Below, in pieces: positions 33,942 through 42,403 of a stretch of 43,697 nucleotides of DNA (position 1 is its first letter; the number at the start of each line of letters is the position of its first letter). Location of the stretch: NCBI GenBank assembly GCA_964509475.1, contig CAZDXJ010000013.1, forward strand, positions 1-43,697, written 5' to 3'. Position numbers and translations under genes: made by a program. The notes under the pieces are model-generated. The model saw only the letters and a program-made list of their open reading frames with translations, did not search any database and was not told the DNA's origin. This stretch comes from CAZDXJ01 sp964509475. GTDB taxonomy: Bacteria > Pseudomonadota > Gammaproteobacteria > Methylococcales > Methylomonadaceae.

Positions 33942-34568
33942 TTACTGAATGCGGGAAGCCGCCAAAGCACGTTGCCGGATTTCATCCCAGTTTTTCGCAT
34001 CGACCAGGTCAGCCGGAGCCATCCAGGAGCCTCCTACGCAAGCGACATTGTTCAAGGCCAGATATTGTTCTGCATTTTGTGGATCAACCCCGCCCGTGGG
34101 ACAGAAAGTAACCTGGGGCAAGGGGCCACCGATGGATTTCAGCATGGCAACACCGCCGGCGGCCTCAGCCGGAAAAAATTTCATCTCATAAATACCACGT
34201 TCCATCAAGCGCATGACTTCGCCTGGGCTGGTGACGCCGGGCAGTAACGGAATCGGGGTGGCTGATGCGGCCTCAATCAGGTCTTCGGTAAAGCCCGGAC
34301 TGACCAAAAATTCAGCGCCTGCATCAATGGCTTGTTGCAAGCTCTCGCGGTTGATAATGGTGCCGGCACCGACAATGGCATCTTTGACCTCGGCTTTAAT
34401 TTGTCTGATCGCATCCAGCGCCACCGGCGTGCGCAGCGTGATTTCCAGAACATTCAAACCACCTTCGACCAGGGCGTTTGCCAAGGGTACGGCTTGTTCG
34501 AGCCGGTTGATAACCATGACCGGAATAACCGGTGCTGTGTACATAATATCTTTTATCGATGTTGTCAT
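33942..34568 (-). CDS. eda: 2-keto-3-deoxy-6-phosphogluconate (KDPG/KHG) aldolase
   Basis: Eda cleaves KDPG into pyruvate and glyceraldehyde-3-phosphate, the last Entner-Doudoroff step. The 208-residue class I aldolase has the catalytic E42 (LEITLRT), the Schiff-base lysine K130 in YEMKFFPAEAAGG and FCPTGGVDPQN for phosphate binding. It is the last gene of the zwf-pgl-edd-eda series, 114 bases after edd, and converges with uvrB. In type I methanotrophs this branch regenerates triose from RuMP-cycle hexose. Confidence 0.97.
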   Translation of the reverse strand: MTTSIKDIMYTAPVIPVMVINRLEQAVPLANALVEGGLNVLEITLRTPVALDAIRQIKAEVKDAIVGAGTIINRESLQQAIDAGAEFLVSPGFTEDLIEAASATPIPLLPGVTSPGEVMRLMERGIYEMKFFPAEAAGGVAMLKSIGGPLPQVTFCPTGGVDPQNAEQYLALNNVACVGGSWMAPADLVDAKNWDEIRQRALAASRIQ

Positions 34569-34682
34569 GATAATTTTTATCCATGAATAAAGTGAACCCG
34601 GTTCCTACGTTATGCGGGAATAAACTTTAGGTTAAATCGTTTGCGCGAATCTGTAAAAAAATGTTACCCGTTTGGCTTTGAA

Positions 34683-36503
34683 TTAATCAGTAACAAACAG
34701 ATTGCAGGCGCCGGTTTCGGCGGAAGAAGCGCCTGCCCGGAAGCCGCCGAACAATTCCCGGCCCATGCCAAAGTGGTGATCCTTGTGAATATTGATGGCG
34801 GGGACGCGAGCGTTAAACTCGCGCTCATCGACCCGGACATTCAATTCGCCGGTTTGTGTGTTCAGATAGATCCGATCGCCGGTTTGTACCCTGGCCAGCG
34901 GGCCGCCATCGGCACATTCCGGGCAAAGGTGAATTGCCGATGGCACTTTACCGGAAGCGCCTGACATGCGTCCATCGGTTATCAGGGCGACTTTGAAGCC
35001 CCGATCCTGAAGCACGCCCAGCGGCGAGCTTAATTTGTGCAATTCCGGCATACCATTGGATTTGGGACCCTGGAAGCGGATAACGGCGATGAAATCTTTT
35101 TCCAGTTCGCCACGTTTGAAGGCATCGACCAGATCGTTTTGGTCATCGAATACAATAGCCGGCGCTTCGACGATTTGGTGTTGTTCGGCAACGGCGGATA
35201 TTTTGGAAATTCCGCGTCCGAGATTACCGTGAATGACATGCAGACCGCCGGTATTGGCAAAGGGTTGGGCAACACTGCCGAGAACGTTGCTGTCCAATGA
35301 GCGGGATGGGCAAGGTTCCCAGATTAATGTGCCTTCGTTCAGTTTGGGTTCCTGGGTATAGTTTTTCAGGCCACGCCGATCCGCTACCGTTAAAATGTCT
35401 TCGTGCAGCAAGCCGTTTTGCAATAATTCCGCGATCAAAACACCCATGCCACCTGCGGCCTGGAAGTGATTGATATCGGCCTGTCCGTTCGGATAGATAC
35501 GGGTGATGAGCGGTACAACCTTGGACAAGCGGTCGAAGTCATCCCAATTGACTTGAATGCCGGCCGCGCGGGCGATGGCGATAAGGTGAATGGTGTGATT
35601 GGTCGAGCCGCCGGTAGCCGATAAACCCACAATCGCATTGACAATCGCTTTTTCATCAATCATATGGCCAATGGGACGGAAATCATCACCCAGAGCGGTA
35701 AATTTCAATATCTGGCGGGCGGCGGCTTTGGTCAGTTCATCACGCAGCGGGGTATACGGGTTGATGAAGGAACTGCCAGGTAAATGCAGCCCCATGATTT
35801 CGACCATCATCTGGTTGCTGTTGGCGGTGCCATAGAATGTGCAGGTTCCCGGACTGTGGTAAGACTGGGATTCGGATTCCAGTAATTCCTGGCGACCGAT
35901 TTTACCTTCCGCATAAAGTTGGCGGATGCGGACTTTCTCTTTGTTGGGTAAGCCGCTGGGCATGGGACCTGCGGGGACGAAAACAGCCGGTAAATGACCG
36001 AAACTGAGCGCTCCGATTAACAGGCCGGGAACGATTTTGTCGCATACGCCCAGGTAAAGCGCGCCGTCAAACATATTGTGACTCAAACCAATCGCCGTGG
36101 CCATGGCAATCACATCACGGCTGAACAATGACAATTCCATGCCGGCTTGTCCCTGGGTTACGCCATCACACATGGCCGGCACACCTGCGGCAAATTGGGC
36201 AACGCCGCCGGCCTCCTTGATAGCGGCTTTGATCCGTTCCGGTGCTTCCCGAAACGGCTCATGAGCCGATAACATATCGTTATAGGAAGAAATAATGGCG
36301 ATATTGGCTTTTTGATCACTGGCCAATACGGCTTTTTCTGCACCCGCGCAAGCGGCGAAACCATGCGCAAGATTACCACAGGCCAATTGGGCGCGGTGTG
36401 GCCCGCTTTCGATGGCGGCATCAACCCGGGCCAGATAAGTTGCGCGGGTTTCACGGCTGCGTTCAATAATGGTTTGGGTAACGTCTTCTAATACGGGATG
36501 CAT
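34683..36503 (-). CDS. edd: 6-phosphogluconate dehydratase
   Basis: Edd dehydrates 6-phosphogluconate to KDPG with an Fe-S cluster. The 606-residue protein belongs to the IlvD/Edd family: AIISSYNDMLSAHEPF, GVPAMCDGVTQGQAGMELSL, DGALYLGVCDKIVPGLL, STGGSTNHTIHL, PGTCTFYGTANSNQMMVEIMGLHLPGSS and the late DGRMSGASGKVPSAIH. The cysteines in MCDGV, VCDK and GTCTFYG are the expected cluster positions. It has the usual family length and follows pgl by 45 bases. Confidence 0.97.
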   Translation of the reverse strand: MHPVLEDVTQTIIERSRETRATYLARVDAAIESGPHRAQLACGNLAHGFAACAGAEKAVLASDQKANIAIISSYNDMLSAHEPFREAPERIKAAIKEAGGVAQFAAGVPAMCDGVTQGQAGMELSLFSRDVIAMATAIGLSHNMFDGALYLGVCDKIVPGLLIGALSFGHLPAVFVPAGPMPSGLPNKEKVRIRQLYAEGKIGRQELLESESQSYHSPGTCTFYGTANSNQMMVEIMGLHLPGSSFINPYTPLRDELTKAAARQILKFTALGDDFRPIGHMIDEKAIVNAIVGLSATGGSTNHTIHLIAIARAAGIQVNWDDFDRLSKVVPLITRIYPNGQADINHFQAAGGMGVLIAELLQNGLLHEDILTVADRRGLKNYTQEPKLNEGTLIWEPCPSRSLDSNVLGSVAQPFANTGGLHVIHGNLGRGISKISAVAEQHQIVEAPAIVFDDQNDLVDAFKRGELEKDFIAVIRFQGPKSNGMPELHKLSSPLGVLQDRGFKVALITDGRMSGASGKVPSAIHLCPECADGGPLARVQTGDRIYLNTQTGELNVRVDEREFNARVPAINIHKDHHFGMGRELFGGFRAGASSAETGACNLFVTD

Positions 36504-36548
36504 GATGGCTCCTCTATAGTAATGTCGTGAGCGGCTTGAACCGGTGTT

Positions 36549-37259
36549 CTAAGGTGCCCAGTACAGTTCGACCGGGACTTGATCCTGATACAGGATGGCA
36601 CGGATTGGCATGTCTTCGACAGCGCCTTCGGTCATGGCCTTGCGCAATACGGCCAGCTTTTCATCGCCCGTCAGCAGAATAATCAAGCGTTCGGATTTCA
36701 AAAGGCCGTTTAATGTCAATGTCAAACGTTTCGTGTTGACTCCGGTCACTTCGCTTTGTTTGGCAACAATCGCTGCGGTTAAATGGCTATTGTTTTTATC
36801 CAGGGCTTCACTCAATCCCTGCGCATGGGGAAACAATGAGGCGGTATGTCCATCACTGCCCATGCCTAATAATGTGATAGTAAAAGGTTGCGGAATGTTC
36901 CGGTACAAGGTTTCTGTTTCCGGCTGACCTGTACTGGCCTGGCTGGCCGGCGTTTTCATGCCGGTAAAGGGTGCTTGTTGAGCGTGATGGATTAACAGTG
37001 AGCGGTAAAGCAGAGCCTCGTTACTGGCCGGGTGTTGCTTGTCTAGCCAGCGTTCATCAACTAGGGCAATATGAATTTTCGCCCAGTCCAGATTGGATAA
37101 AGACAAAGCTTCATATAATGGTGCCGGGGTACTGCCGCCGGAAGCCATAAAACTGGCCCTGCCTTTTTGTTCCAGAGCGGATTGCAGGTGTTGCTGGCAA
37201 TGCTGGCTCAGGGTATGGAACAGAGTGTCGCGGTCATCGAATAAAAACTCTTTCAGCAT
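36549..37259 (-). CDS. pgl: 6-phosphogluconolactonase
   Basis: Pgl hydrolyses 6-phosphogluconolactone made by Zwf. The 236-residue NagB-like protein shows SGGSTPAPLYEALS, IHIALVDERWLDKQHPASNEALL and LLGMGSDGHTASLFPH, the standard DevB/Pgl motifs with the catalytic histidine in DGHTAS. It starts five bases after the zwf stop, so zwf-pgl form a coupled pair. Confidence 0.96.
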   Translation of the reverse strand: MLKEFLFDDRDTLFHTLSQHCQQHLQSALEQKGRASFMASGGSTPAPLYEALSLSNLDWAKIHIALVDERWLDKQHPASNEALLYRSLLIHHAQQAPFTGMKTPASQASTGQPETETLYRNIPQPFTITLLGMGSDGHTASLFPHAQGLSEALDKNNSHLTAAIVAKQSEVTGVNTKRLTLTLNGLLKSERLIILLTGDEKLAVLRKAMTEGAVEDMPIRAILYQDQVPVELYWAP

Positions 37260-37264
37260 GATGA

Positions 37265-38734
37265 TTATCCTTCCCAGGCCCGGCCATCCCGGGCCAACAA
37301 TGAATCGGAAGCAATCGGTCCCCAGGTGCCGGCGGGATAGGGGAAGACTTCATAGTTGGTTTCAGCCCAGGCGTTTTGAATGGAGTCTACCCAGGCCCAG
37401 GCCTGTTCGATTTCTTCGCGGCTGAGAAACAGGGTTGGATTGCCGCGCAGGGCCTCCAGAATCAGTTTTTCATAACCGCCAAAAATACGGTTCTTTTTGA
37501 AAGCATCGGAGAAACTTAAATCCAGGCGGGTTTTTTGCAGTCTGATATTGCCATCGATGCCCGGAACCTTGTTCAACATTTCAATTTCAACACCTTCATT
37601 CGGTTGCAGATGAATGATCAGTTTGTTGGCGGGCAGGTGCCGGTAACTGTCCTTGAAAATATTGTGCGGCAGTTGTTTGAAATAAACGACAATTTCGGTG
37701 CGCTTGTAATTCATGCGCTTGCCGGTGCGCAGATAAAAGGGGACGCCGGCCCAGCGCCAGTTATCGATATCGACGCGCACGGAGACAAAACTTTCCGTTG
37801 TACTTTCGGGATTGGCACCTTCTTCATCCAGATAACCGGGAACTTCCAGACCTTTGTAAAAACCCTTGCTGTATTGGCCACGTACGGTTTTTTCCTCGAC
37901 ATTGTTGGCGGTAATCGGGCGCAGGGCCTTGAGCACTTTTATTTTTTCGGCATGGATGCTTTCCGCCTCCAGGTTGACTGGTGGTTCCATCGCGATGAAC
38001 GTGAGAATTTGCAATAAGTGATTTTGCAGCATATCGCGCAATTGACCGGTTTTGTCAAAATATTCCCAACGTCCTTCAATGCCAACCTCTTCGGCAACGG
38101 TGATCTGGATATGATCGATGGTATTATGATCCCAGTTGGTGGTGAAAAATGAATTGGCAAAACGCAAGGCCAACAGGTTCAATACGGTTTCCTTGCCCAG
38201 ATAATGATCGATCCGGAATATCTGTCTTTCGTGGAAAACCGAGGTAACCACGTCATTGATTTCCTTCGAGGATTGCAGATCATGGCCGATGGGTTTTTCC
38301 ATGACCAGACGCGCCTCATCATTCAGCAGGCCGGATTGTTGCAGGCCCTGACAGATATTTTTAAACAATACTGGAGAAACCGCCAGATAATTCACCATAA
38401 CCCGGCTTTTTGGGTCAATGGCGGTTTGCAGGCGTGTGTATTGTGGCATGTCGGTCAAGTCAATCTGCAGATAATTCAGCCGTTCGGCATAGCGCTGCCA
38501 GATTTCATCATCAATGCTGTCTTTTAAAAAAGCTTGTAAGCTTTGACGGGCGGTTTCGATAAATTCAGCGCGGGTTTTTTCGTGCCGGTCAACACCGATG
38601 ATACGGGTCTGGGCTTCAATCAGGTTGGATTTTTCCAGACGATACAGGGAGATCAGTAGCTTGCGGGTCGACAGATCGCCTAATGCACCGTAAATGATTA
38701 AATCACAAGGTTTGAAGTTATTGTTTTTATCCAT
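37265..38734 (-). CDS. zwf: Glucose-6-phosphate 1-dehydrogenase
   Basis: Zwf oxidises glucose-6-phosphate and produces NAD(P)H for the Entner-Doudoroff and oxidative pentose routes. The active site RIDHYLGKETVLNLLALRFAN is intact, with MEKPIGHDLQSS and the C-terminal YPAGTWGP also typical. The nucleotide fingerprint is GALGDL, with Leu where most enzymes have Ser or Lys. The frame is open to an ATG at 38785, but the ATG at 38732-38734 gives a start like E. coli Zwf (ten residues before CDL), for 489 residues. It heads the operon zwf-pgl-edd-eda. I saw no HexR-type palindrome in the upstream region. Confidence 0.96.
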   Translation of the reverse strand: MDKNNNFKPCDLIIYGALGDLSTRKLLISLYRLEKSNLIEAQTRIIGVDRHEKTRAEFIETARQSLQAFLKDSIDDEIWQRYAERLNYLQIDLTDMPQYTRLQTAIDPKSRVMVNYLAVSPVLFKNICQGLQQSGLLNDEARLVMEKPIGHDLQSSKEINDVVTSVFHERQIFRIDHYLGKETVLNLLALRFANSFFTTNWDHNTIDHIQITVAEEVGIEGRWEYFDKTGQLRDMLQNHLLQILTFIAMEPPVNLEAESIHAEKIKVLKALRPITANNVEEKTVRGQYSKGFYKGLEVPGYLDEEGANPESTTESFVSVRVDIDNWRWAGVPFYLRTGKRMNYKRTEIVVYFKQLPHNIFKDSYRHLPANKLIIHLQPNEGVEIEMLNKVPGIDGNIRLQKTRLDLSFSDAFKKNRIFGGYEKLILEALRGNPTLFLSREEIEQAWAWVDSIQNAWAETNYEVFPYPAGTWGPIASDSLLARDGRAWEG

Positions 38735-39052
38735 TATCGTAACAATGAGGAACGATTTGTTGCCTTCCAACAGCCTGATAGACATGGGTTTGCCGGAAGA
38801 CTCGTGGATGGTTATCGTTAGAAAAAATAATGCGAGTAAGCGGTTCAGATATCAGCCGATATTGGAAATATCAAGCCAAAGTTATCTTTACAATTATATT
38901 TTATTTTTAAGCTGAAAACAATATCCGTTTTGAGTGGGTGGTTTTCAAAGTGAGTGATTTATCGTTCGGTGCTTTCGATCCGGTTCAAGGTAATATATGA
39001 TATTGCCTATATTTTTGTATTTTATTCATTCCACAATTTTTGGACATTATTC

Positions 39053-39706
39053 ATGACACAAGACGAATTAAAACAAAAAACCGCCGAAGCGGCGTTGGCT
39101 TATGTTAAAGACGTACCGGTAATCGGTGTTGGCACGGGTTCGACGGTAAGGCATTTCATCAATTATCTTGCCGATATGAAAGCTGCTTTTGAAGGTGCGG
39201 TCTCCAGCTCGGAAGGGACGACGGCACATTTGAAAGAAGTCGGTATCCCGGTATTGGATCTCAATTCAGTGGGAACCCTTGAAGTTTATGTCGATGGCGC
39301 TGATGAGGTGACACCGCAAAAATACATGGTCAAAGGCGGCGGCGGGGCGTTGACCCGGGAGAAAATTATTGCCGCCGCCAGCGATAAATTTGTTTGTATA
39401 GTTGATGAAACCAAAAAAGTCGATGTACTGGGTGCGTTTCCCCTGCCCATCGAAGTGATTCCAATGGCGAGAAGTTATGTCGCCCGTGAAATGGTTAAAT
39501 TGGGCGGTCGCCCGGTATGGCGGGAAGATTATTACACCGATAACGGCAATGAAATACTGGATGTACACAATCTGGATTTGACCGATCCAATCGCCATGGA
39601 AAAACGGATCAACAATATTACCGGTGTGGTCACCGTTGGTATTTTTGCCATGCGTCCGGCCGATATCGTGTTGATTGGCAAGGCTGACGGTATCGTTACC
39701 GAATAA
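39053..39706 (+). CDS. rpiA: Ribose-5-phosphate isomerase A
   Basis: RpiA interconverts ribose-5-phosphate and ribulose-5-phosphate. The 217-residue protein shows VIGVGTGSTVRHFI, SSEGTTAHLKEVGIPVLDL, VDGADEVTPQKYMVKGGGGALTREKIIAAAS and ITGVVTVGIFA, with the catalytic Asp/Glu in DGADE and the Lys in KGGGGA. The frame is open to 38954 but the ATG at 39053 gives the normal N-terminus (MTQDELKQKTAEAAL). The ~320-base divergent gap to zwf holds no gene; I could not place a promoter with confidence. In a RuMP organism it helps regenerate ribulose-5-phosphate. Confidence 0.97.
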   Translation: MTQDELKQKTAEAALAYVKDVPVIGVGTGSTVRHFINYLADMKAAFEGAVSSSEGTTAHLKEVGIPVLDLNSVGTLEVYVDGADEVTPQKYMVKGGGGALTREKIIAAASDKFVCIVDETKKVDVLGAFPLPIEVIPMARSYVAREMVKLGGRPVWREDYYTDNGNEILDVHNLDLTDPIAMEKRINNITGVVTVGIFAMRPADIVLIGKADGIVTE

Positions 39707-39736
39707 GCCGGGTTCAGGTTCGCTGGCCGTCTGATT

Positions 39737-40660
39737 TCAATACGCTTGCTTTTGTAAAAAGTCGTTGTAACAGGCCAGCATGTCCGTGTGTTGCTTTTTA
39801 TCGGGCAAGCCGTGCCGGGCGCCCATGCGGGTACAGCAAAAAGCACCGGCGGCGGTTGCATACTTCAGAATATCGAGCCAGTCCATGTTGGCGCAAACGG
39901 CGGCGGCGAAAGCGCCGTGAAAGGCATCGCCGGCGCCTGTTGTGTCAATCGCCTGGATTGGGTAAGCGGGCAATGCGCCACGTTTGCCATGCCGGTGCCA
40001 GATAATGCCTCTTTCGCCCAGGGTTATAACGACGCTGGATGCTGTTGCAGCCATCCGGTTCAGAGCTTTTTCTTCATGGCCTGCGTATTGCAGAGCAAAT
40101 TTTTCCGAACAAACCAGGTAATCGACTTTGTCCATTAAAGCGGATGTGCCAGTATGCAGGGAACCGGCATCGAGTATGGTTGGTATGTCTTTGCGCCGCG
40201 CCCATTCGATCAAGGCCAGGGATAGATCCGGCTCGTGTCCGTCAAATAACAGGGTTTTGGTATGGATTTCGGAAAAAACAAATCTGTCTGAACGAATTGT
40301 TGGAGTGTCTCCCTTGTAATTGATTAAAGCCCTTTTGCCATCCGGTTTGACCAGTATTGTAGAGACCGGGGTAGGCTGCGATCCGCGTACAAGCAACCGG
40401 GTATCAATATGATGCTGTTGTAATTCCTGGACATGCAGATTGCCATAAATATCATGGCCTAAATAACCGGAAAAGGCCGCCTTGAATCCCAGTTTTGATA
40501 TCAGTACCGCAGCATTGGCAGCGGGTCCGCCGCCGCAGCGGATGAACTGATCGGCAAACAGTTTTTCATCGGCCTCGGGATGTTTGCACACGCAAAAAAT
40601 CAAATCATAAGAGGCATGACCAACACAAAGTACATCGGTCTGTTCGGTGGTTATTGTCAT
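39737..40660 (-). CDS. PfkB-family carbohydrate kinase (YihV-like)
   Basis: This 307-residue ribokinase-like enzyme has the N-terminal substrate loop IRCGGGPAANAAVLISKLG and the ATP/anion-hole motif IQAIDTTGAGDAFHGAFAAAV. The C-terminal CCTRMGARHGLPDKKQ closely recalls CTRPGGRAGIPDCDQ of E. coli YihV, the 6-deoxy-6-sulfofructose kinase. That similarity is in general layout and I cannot claim the same substrate, since no other sulfoglycolysis gene is present. The start is the ATG at 40658-40660; the open frame to 40762 has no family-like N-terminus. It is divergent from the DhaL gene and convergent with rpiA. A phosphorylated sugar of the local pentose/triose pathways is a likely product. Confidence 0.85.
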   Translation of the reverse strand: MTITTEQTDVLCVGHASYDLIFCVCKHPEADEKLFADQFIRCGGGPAANAAVLISKLGFKAAFSGYLGHDIYGNLHVQELQQHHIDTRLLVRGSQPTPVSTILVKPDGKRALINYKGDTPTIRSDRFVFSEIHTKTLLFDGHEPDLSLALIEWARRKDIPTILDAGSLHTGTSALMDKVDYLVCSEKFALQYAGHEEKALNRMAATASSVVITLGERGIIWHRHGKRGALPAYPIQAIDTTGAGDAFHGAFAAAVCANMDWLDILKYATAAGAFCCTRMGARHGLPDKKQHTDMLACYNDFLQKQAY

Positions 40661-40764
40661 AAGCAATAGGCCCCGGTTTGGGGTCGGGTTATATTTGCTA
40701 ATTTTCAGCTTGCTGAATATACTGTCTGCAACACGACCCAAGCTTTTCAATGATGGAGACAATG

Positions 40765-41412
40765 ATGCAAATTACTCCCGCAATTTTGCCTGATATGATT
40801 CAGGCTGTCGATAGCGTTATTGCCGAAAATGCCCGGCAAGTAACGGCCCTGGATCAAGAGCTGGGTGACGGCGACCATGTCATCAATTTGCAACGGGGAT
40901 TGCAGGCGCTTAAAGAGCAGGCTAAAGAACTGGTTGTCCTGGACTGGGCGGCGGCTCTGCAAAAAATGGCCATGATTTTGATGTCTACGGTTGGCGGTGC
41001 ATCCGGCTCTTTGTACGGTACGTTATTTCTTGCCATGAGCAAGGCGGCCCGGGATCGGGATATGGATGTTGCCGGCTTTGCTGAAATGTTTGCCCAGGGC
41101 GTGGCATCCGTCAAGCAAAGAGGGCGGGCGGATGCGGGTGAGAAAACCATGCTCGACGTATTGATTCCTGTTGCCGACGCTTTACAGCAACTTGCGGCAA
41201 AACCGGCAGACTTGCAGGAGGTTTTGCAAACGATTCCCGATATCGCCATCGCGGGTATGGAATCTACCCGCGATATGCTGGCGACGAAGGGACGGGCCTC
41301 GTTTTTGGGTGAACGCAGTCTTGGTCATATTGATGCCGGTGCAAAAACCGCTCAATTGATGATTTGTGCAATCGTTCAGGTGTTGCAAAGCCTTTCAGCA
41401 TCCCCAATGTAA
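40765..41412 (+). CDS. dhaL: Dihydroxyacetone kinase subunit DhaL (ATP-binding)
   Basis: DhaL carries ADP/ATP and pairs with DhaK to phosphorylate dihydroxyacetone. The Mg-nucleotide motif is ELGDGDHVINLQRG, followed by TVGGASGSLYGTLFL, DAGEKTMLDVLIPV and KGRASFLGERSLGHIDAGA, all in DAK2-domain order. Four ATGs crowd the start (40750-40767); the one at 40765 has the best distance to TGGAGAC, giving 215 residues. The GDGDH loop is followed by VINLQR rather than the usual GxNM(x)RG. It faces dhaK and overlaps its end by 18 bases. No DhaM was found, so the phosphate donor may be ATP or an unlinked phosphotransferase. Confidence 0.9.
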   Translation: MQITPAILPDMIQAVDSVIAENARQVTALDQELGDGDHVINLQRGLQALKEQAKELVVLDWAAALQKMAMILMSTVGGASGSLYGTLFLAMSKAARDRDMDVAGFAEMFAQGVASVKQRGRADAGEKTMLDVLIPVADALQQLAAKPADLQEVLQTIPDIAIAGMESTRDMLATKGRASFLGERSLGHIDAGAKTAQLMICAIVQVLQSLSASPM

Positions 41413-42384
41413 TGATGCGGTGTGTACCGGTGCGTCCCATAAGCGGATAAGTTCCTGATCCAGCAGGGTCAAGGTAATGGAACAGCCGGCCATATCCAGT
41501 GATGTCGTATAATTGCCAACCAGGGAACGGCTGATGCGGATGCCGCGTTCTTGCCAATGCCGGCAAGCCAGCTCGTAGATTAAATACAATTCCATCAGTG
41601 GCGTACCGCCAAAACCATTCACATGCAGCAGCACGGGCTGGTCTTTTTGTGGCTTTAATTCATCATCGATGGCTGCTGTCAGATAAGCCACAATTTCGCT
41701 GGCACGGGTCAAAGGCAGCGTTTCCCGGCCGCGTTCGCCATGGATGCCAACGCCCATTTCCATTTCATTCTCGTCCAGTATAAAGGTAGGCTTGCCCAGG
41801 GCCGGTACCGTGCAGCTGCTCAATGCAACCCCCATGGAAGCGGTTGCCCGGTTGACTTTTTCACCCAGAGCCTGGCAGCTTGCCAGGTCGGCACCGTTTT
41901 CTGCGGCGGCGCCGACTATTTTTTCCACAACCAGGGTGCCGGCTACCCCGCGTCGGCCTATGCTGTGATCTTTGGGTAAAGCGACATCGTCATCAACCAA
42001 AACCGTGGCGCAGGGGCAATCCAGCATTTCAGCGGCGATTTCAAAATTCATCACATCACCGGCATAGTTTTTTACGATAAATAAAACACCTGCGCCATTT
42101 TCGACATCCTGAGCCGCTGCCAACATTTGATCGGGCGTGGGTGATGTGAAAACCTGCCCGGGACAGGCAGCATCCAACATGCCATAACCCACAAAACCGG
42201 TGTGCAAAGGTTCATGTCCGGAACCACCTCCTGAAATCAAGGCGACTTTGCCGGCTTTGCCGGTCGGTACGCGTTTGATGTAGTGCGGTTGGTTGTTGTA
42301 TTGCACGATATTGGCATGAGCTTTGGAAAAGCCCAGTAAACTTTCTTCGAGCATTGTGTCAATAGTATTGATAAATTTTTTCAT
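41395..42384 (-). CDS. dhaK: Dihydroxyacetone kinase subunit DhaK
   Basis: DhaK binds dihydroxyacetone covalently through a histidine. The 329-residue protein has the phosphate/substrate loop SGGGSGHEPLHTGFVG (residues 51-66), KNYAGDVMNFE (105-115, with the Asp near 110) and the covalent histidine H215 in MGVGIHGERG. LVDDDVALPKD and LHVNGFGGTPLMELYL complete the DAK1 pattern. It starts at the ATG 42382-42384, 19 bases after the HAD gene on the same strand, and so forms an operon with it. It converges on dhaL with an 18-base overlap, which is unusual since dhaK and dhaL normally share one transcript. Confidence 0.94.
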   Translation of the reverse strand: MKKFINTIDTMLEESLLGFSKAHANIVQYNNQPHYIKRVPTGKAGKVALISGGGSGHEPLHTGFVGYGMLDAACPGQVFTSPTPDQMLAAAQDVENGAGVLFIVKNYAGDVMNFEIAAEMLDCPCATVLVDDDVALPKDHSIGRRGVAGTLVVEKIVGAAAENGADLASCQALGEKVNRATASMGVALSSCTVPALGKPTFILDENEMEMGVGIHGERGRETLPLTRASEIVAYLTAAIDDELKPQKDQPVLLHVNGFGGTPLMELYLIYELACRHWQERGIRISRSLVGNYTTSLDMAGCSITLTLLDQELIRLWDAPVHTASLHWGC

Positions 42385-42403
42385 CTTGTTAAAGCTCCGC
42401 GGG

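Noticed and set aside
34641..34964. Long reading frames on the plus strand across the edd, pgl and zwf genes
   Set aside because: They lie opposite strong, full-length conserved genes and have no recognisable domains or ribosome sites.
38735..38785. Upstream ATG that would add 17 residues to Zwf
   Set aside because: The extension is not family-like and has no ribosome site; the ATG at 38734 matches homologues.
38735..39052. HexR-type operator for zwf or rpiA
   Set aside because: No TGTAATT-like palindrome was seen; short AT-rich repeats (GATAT) do not fit the consensus.
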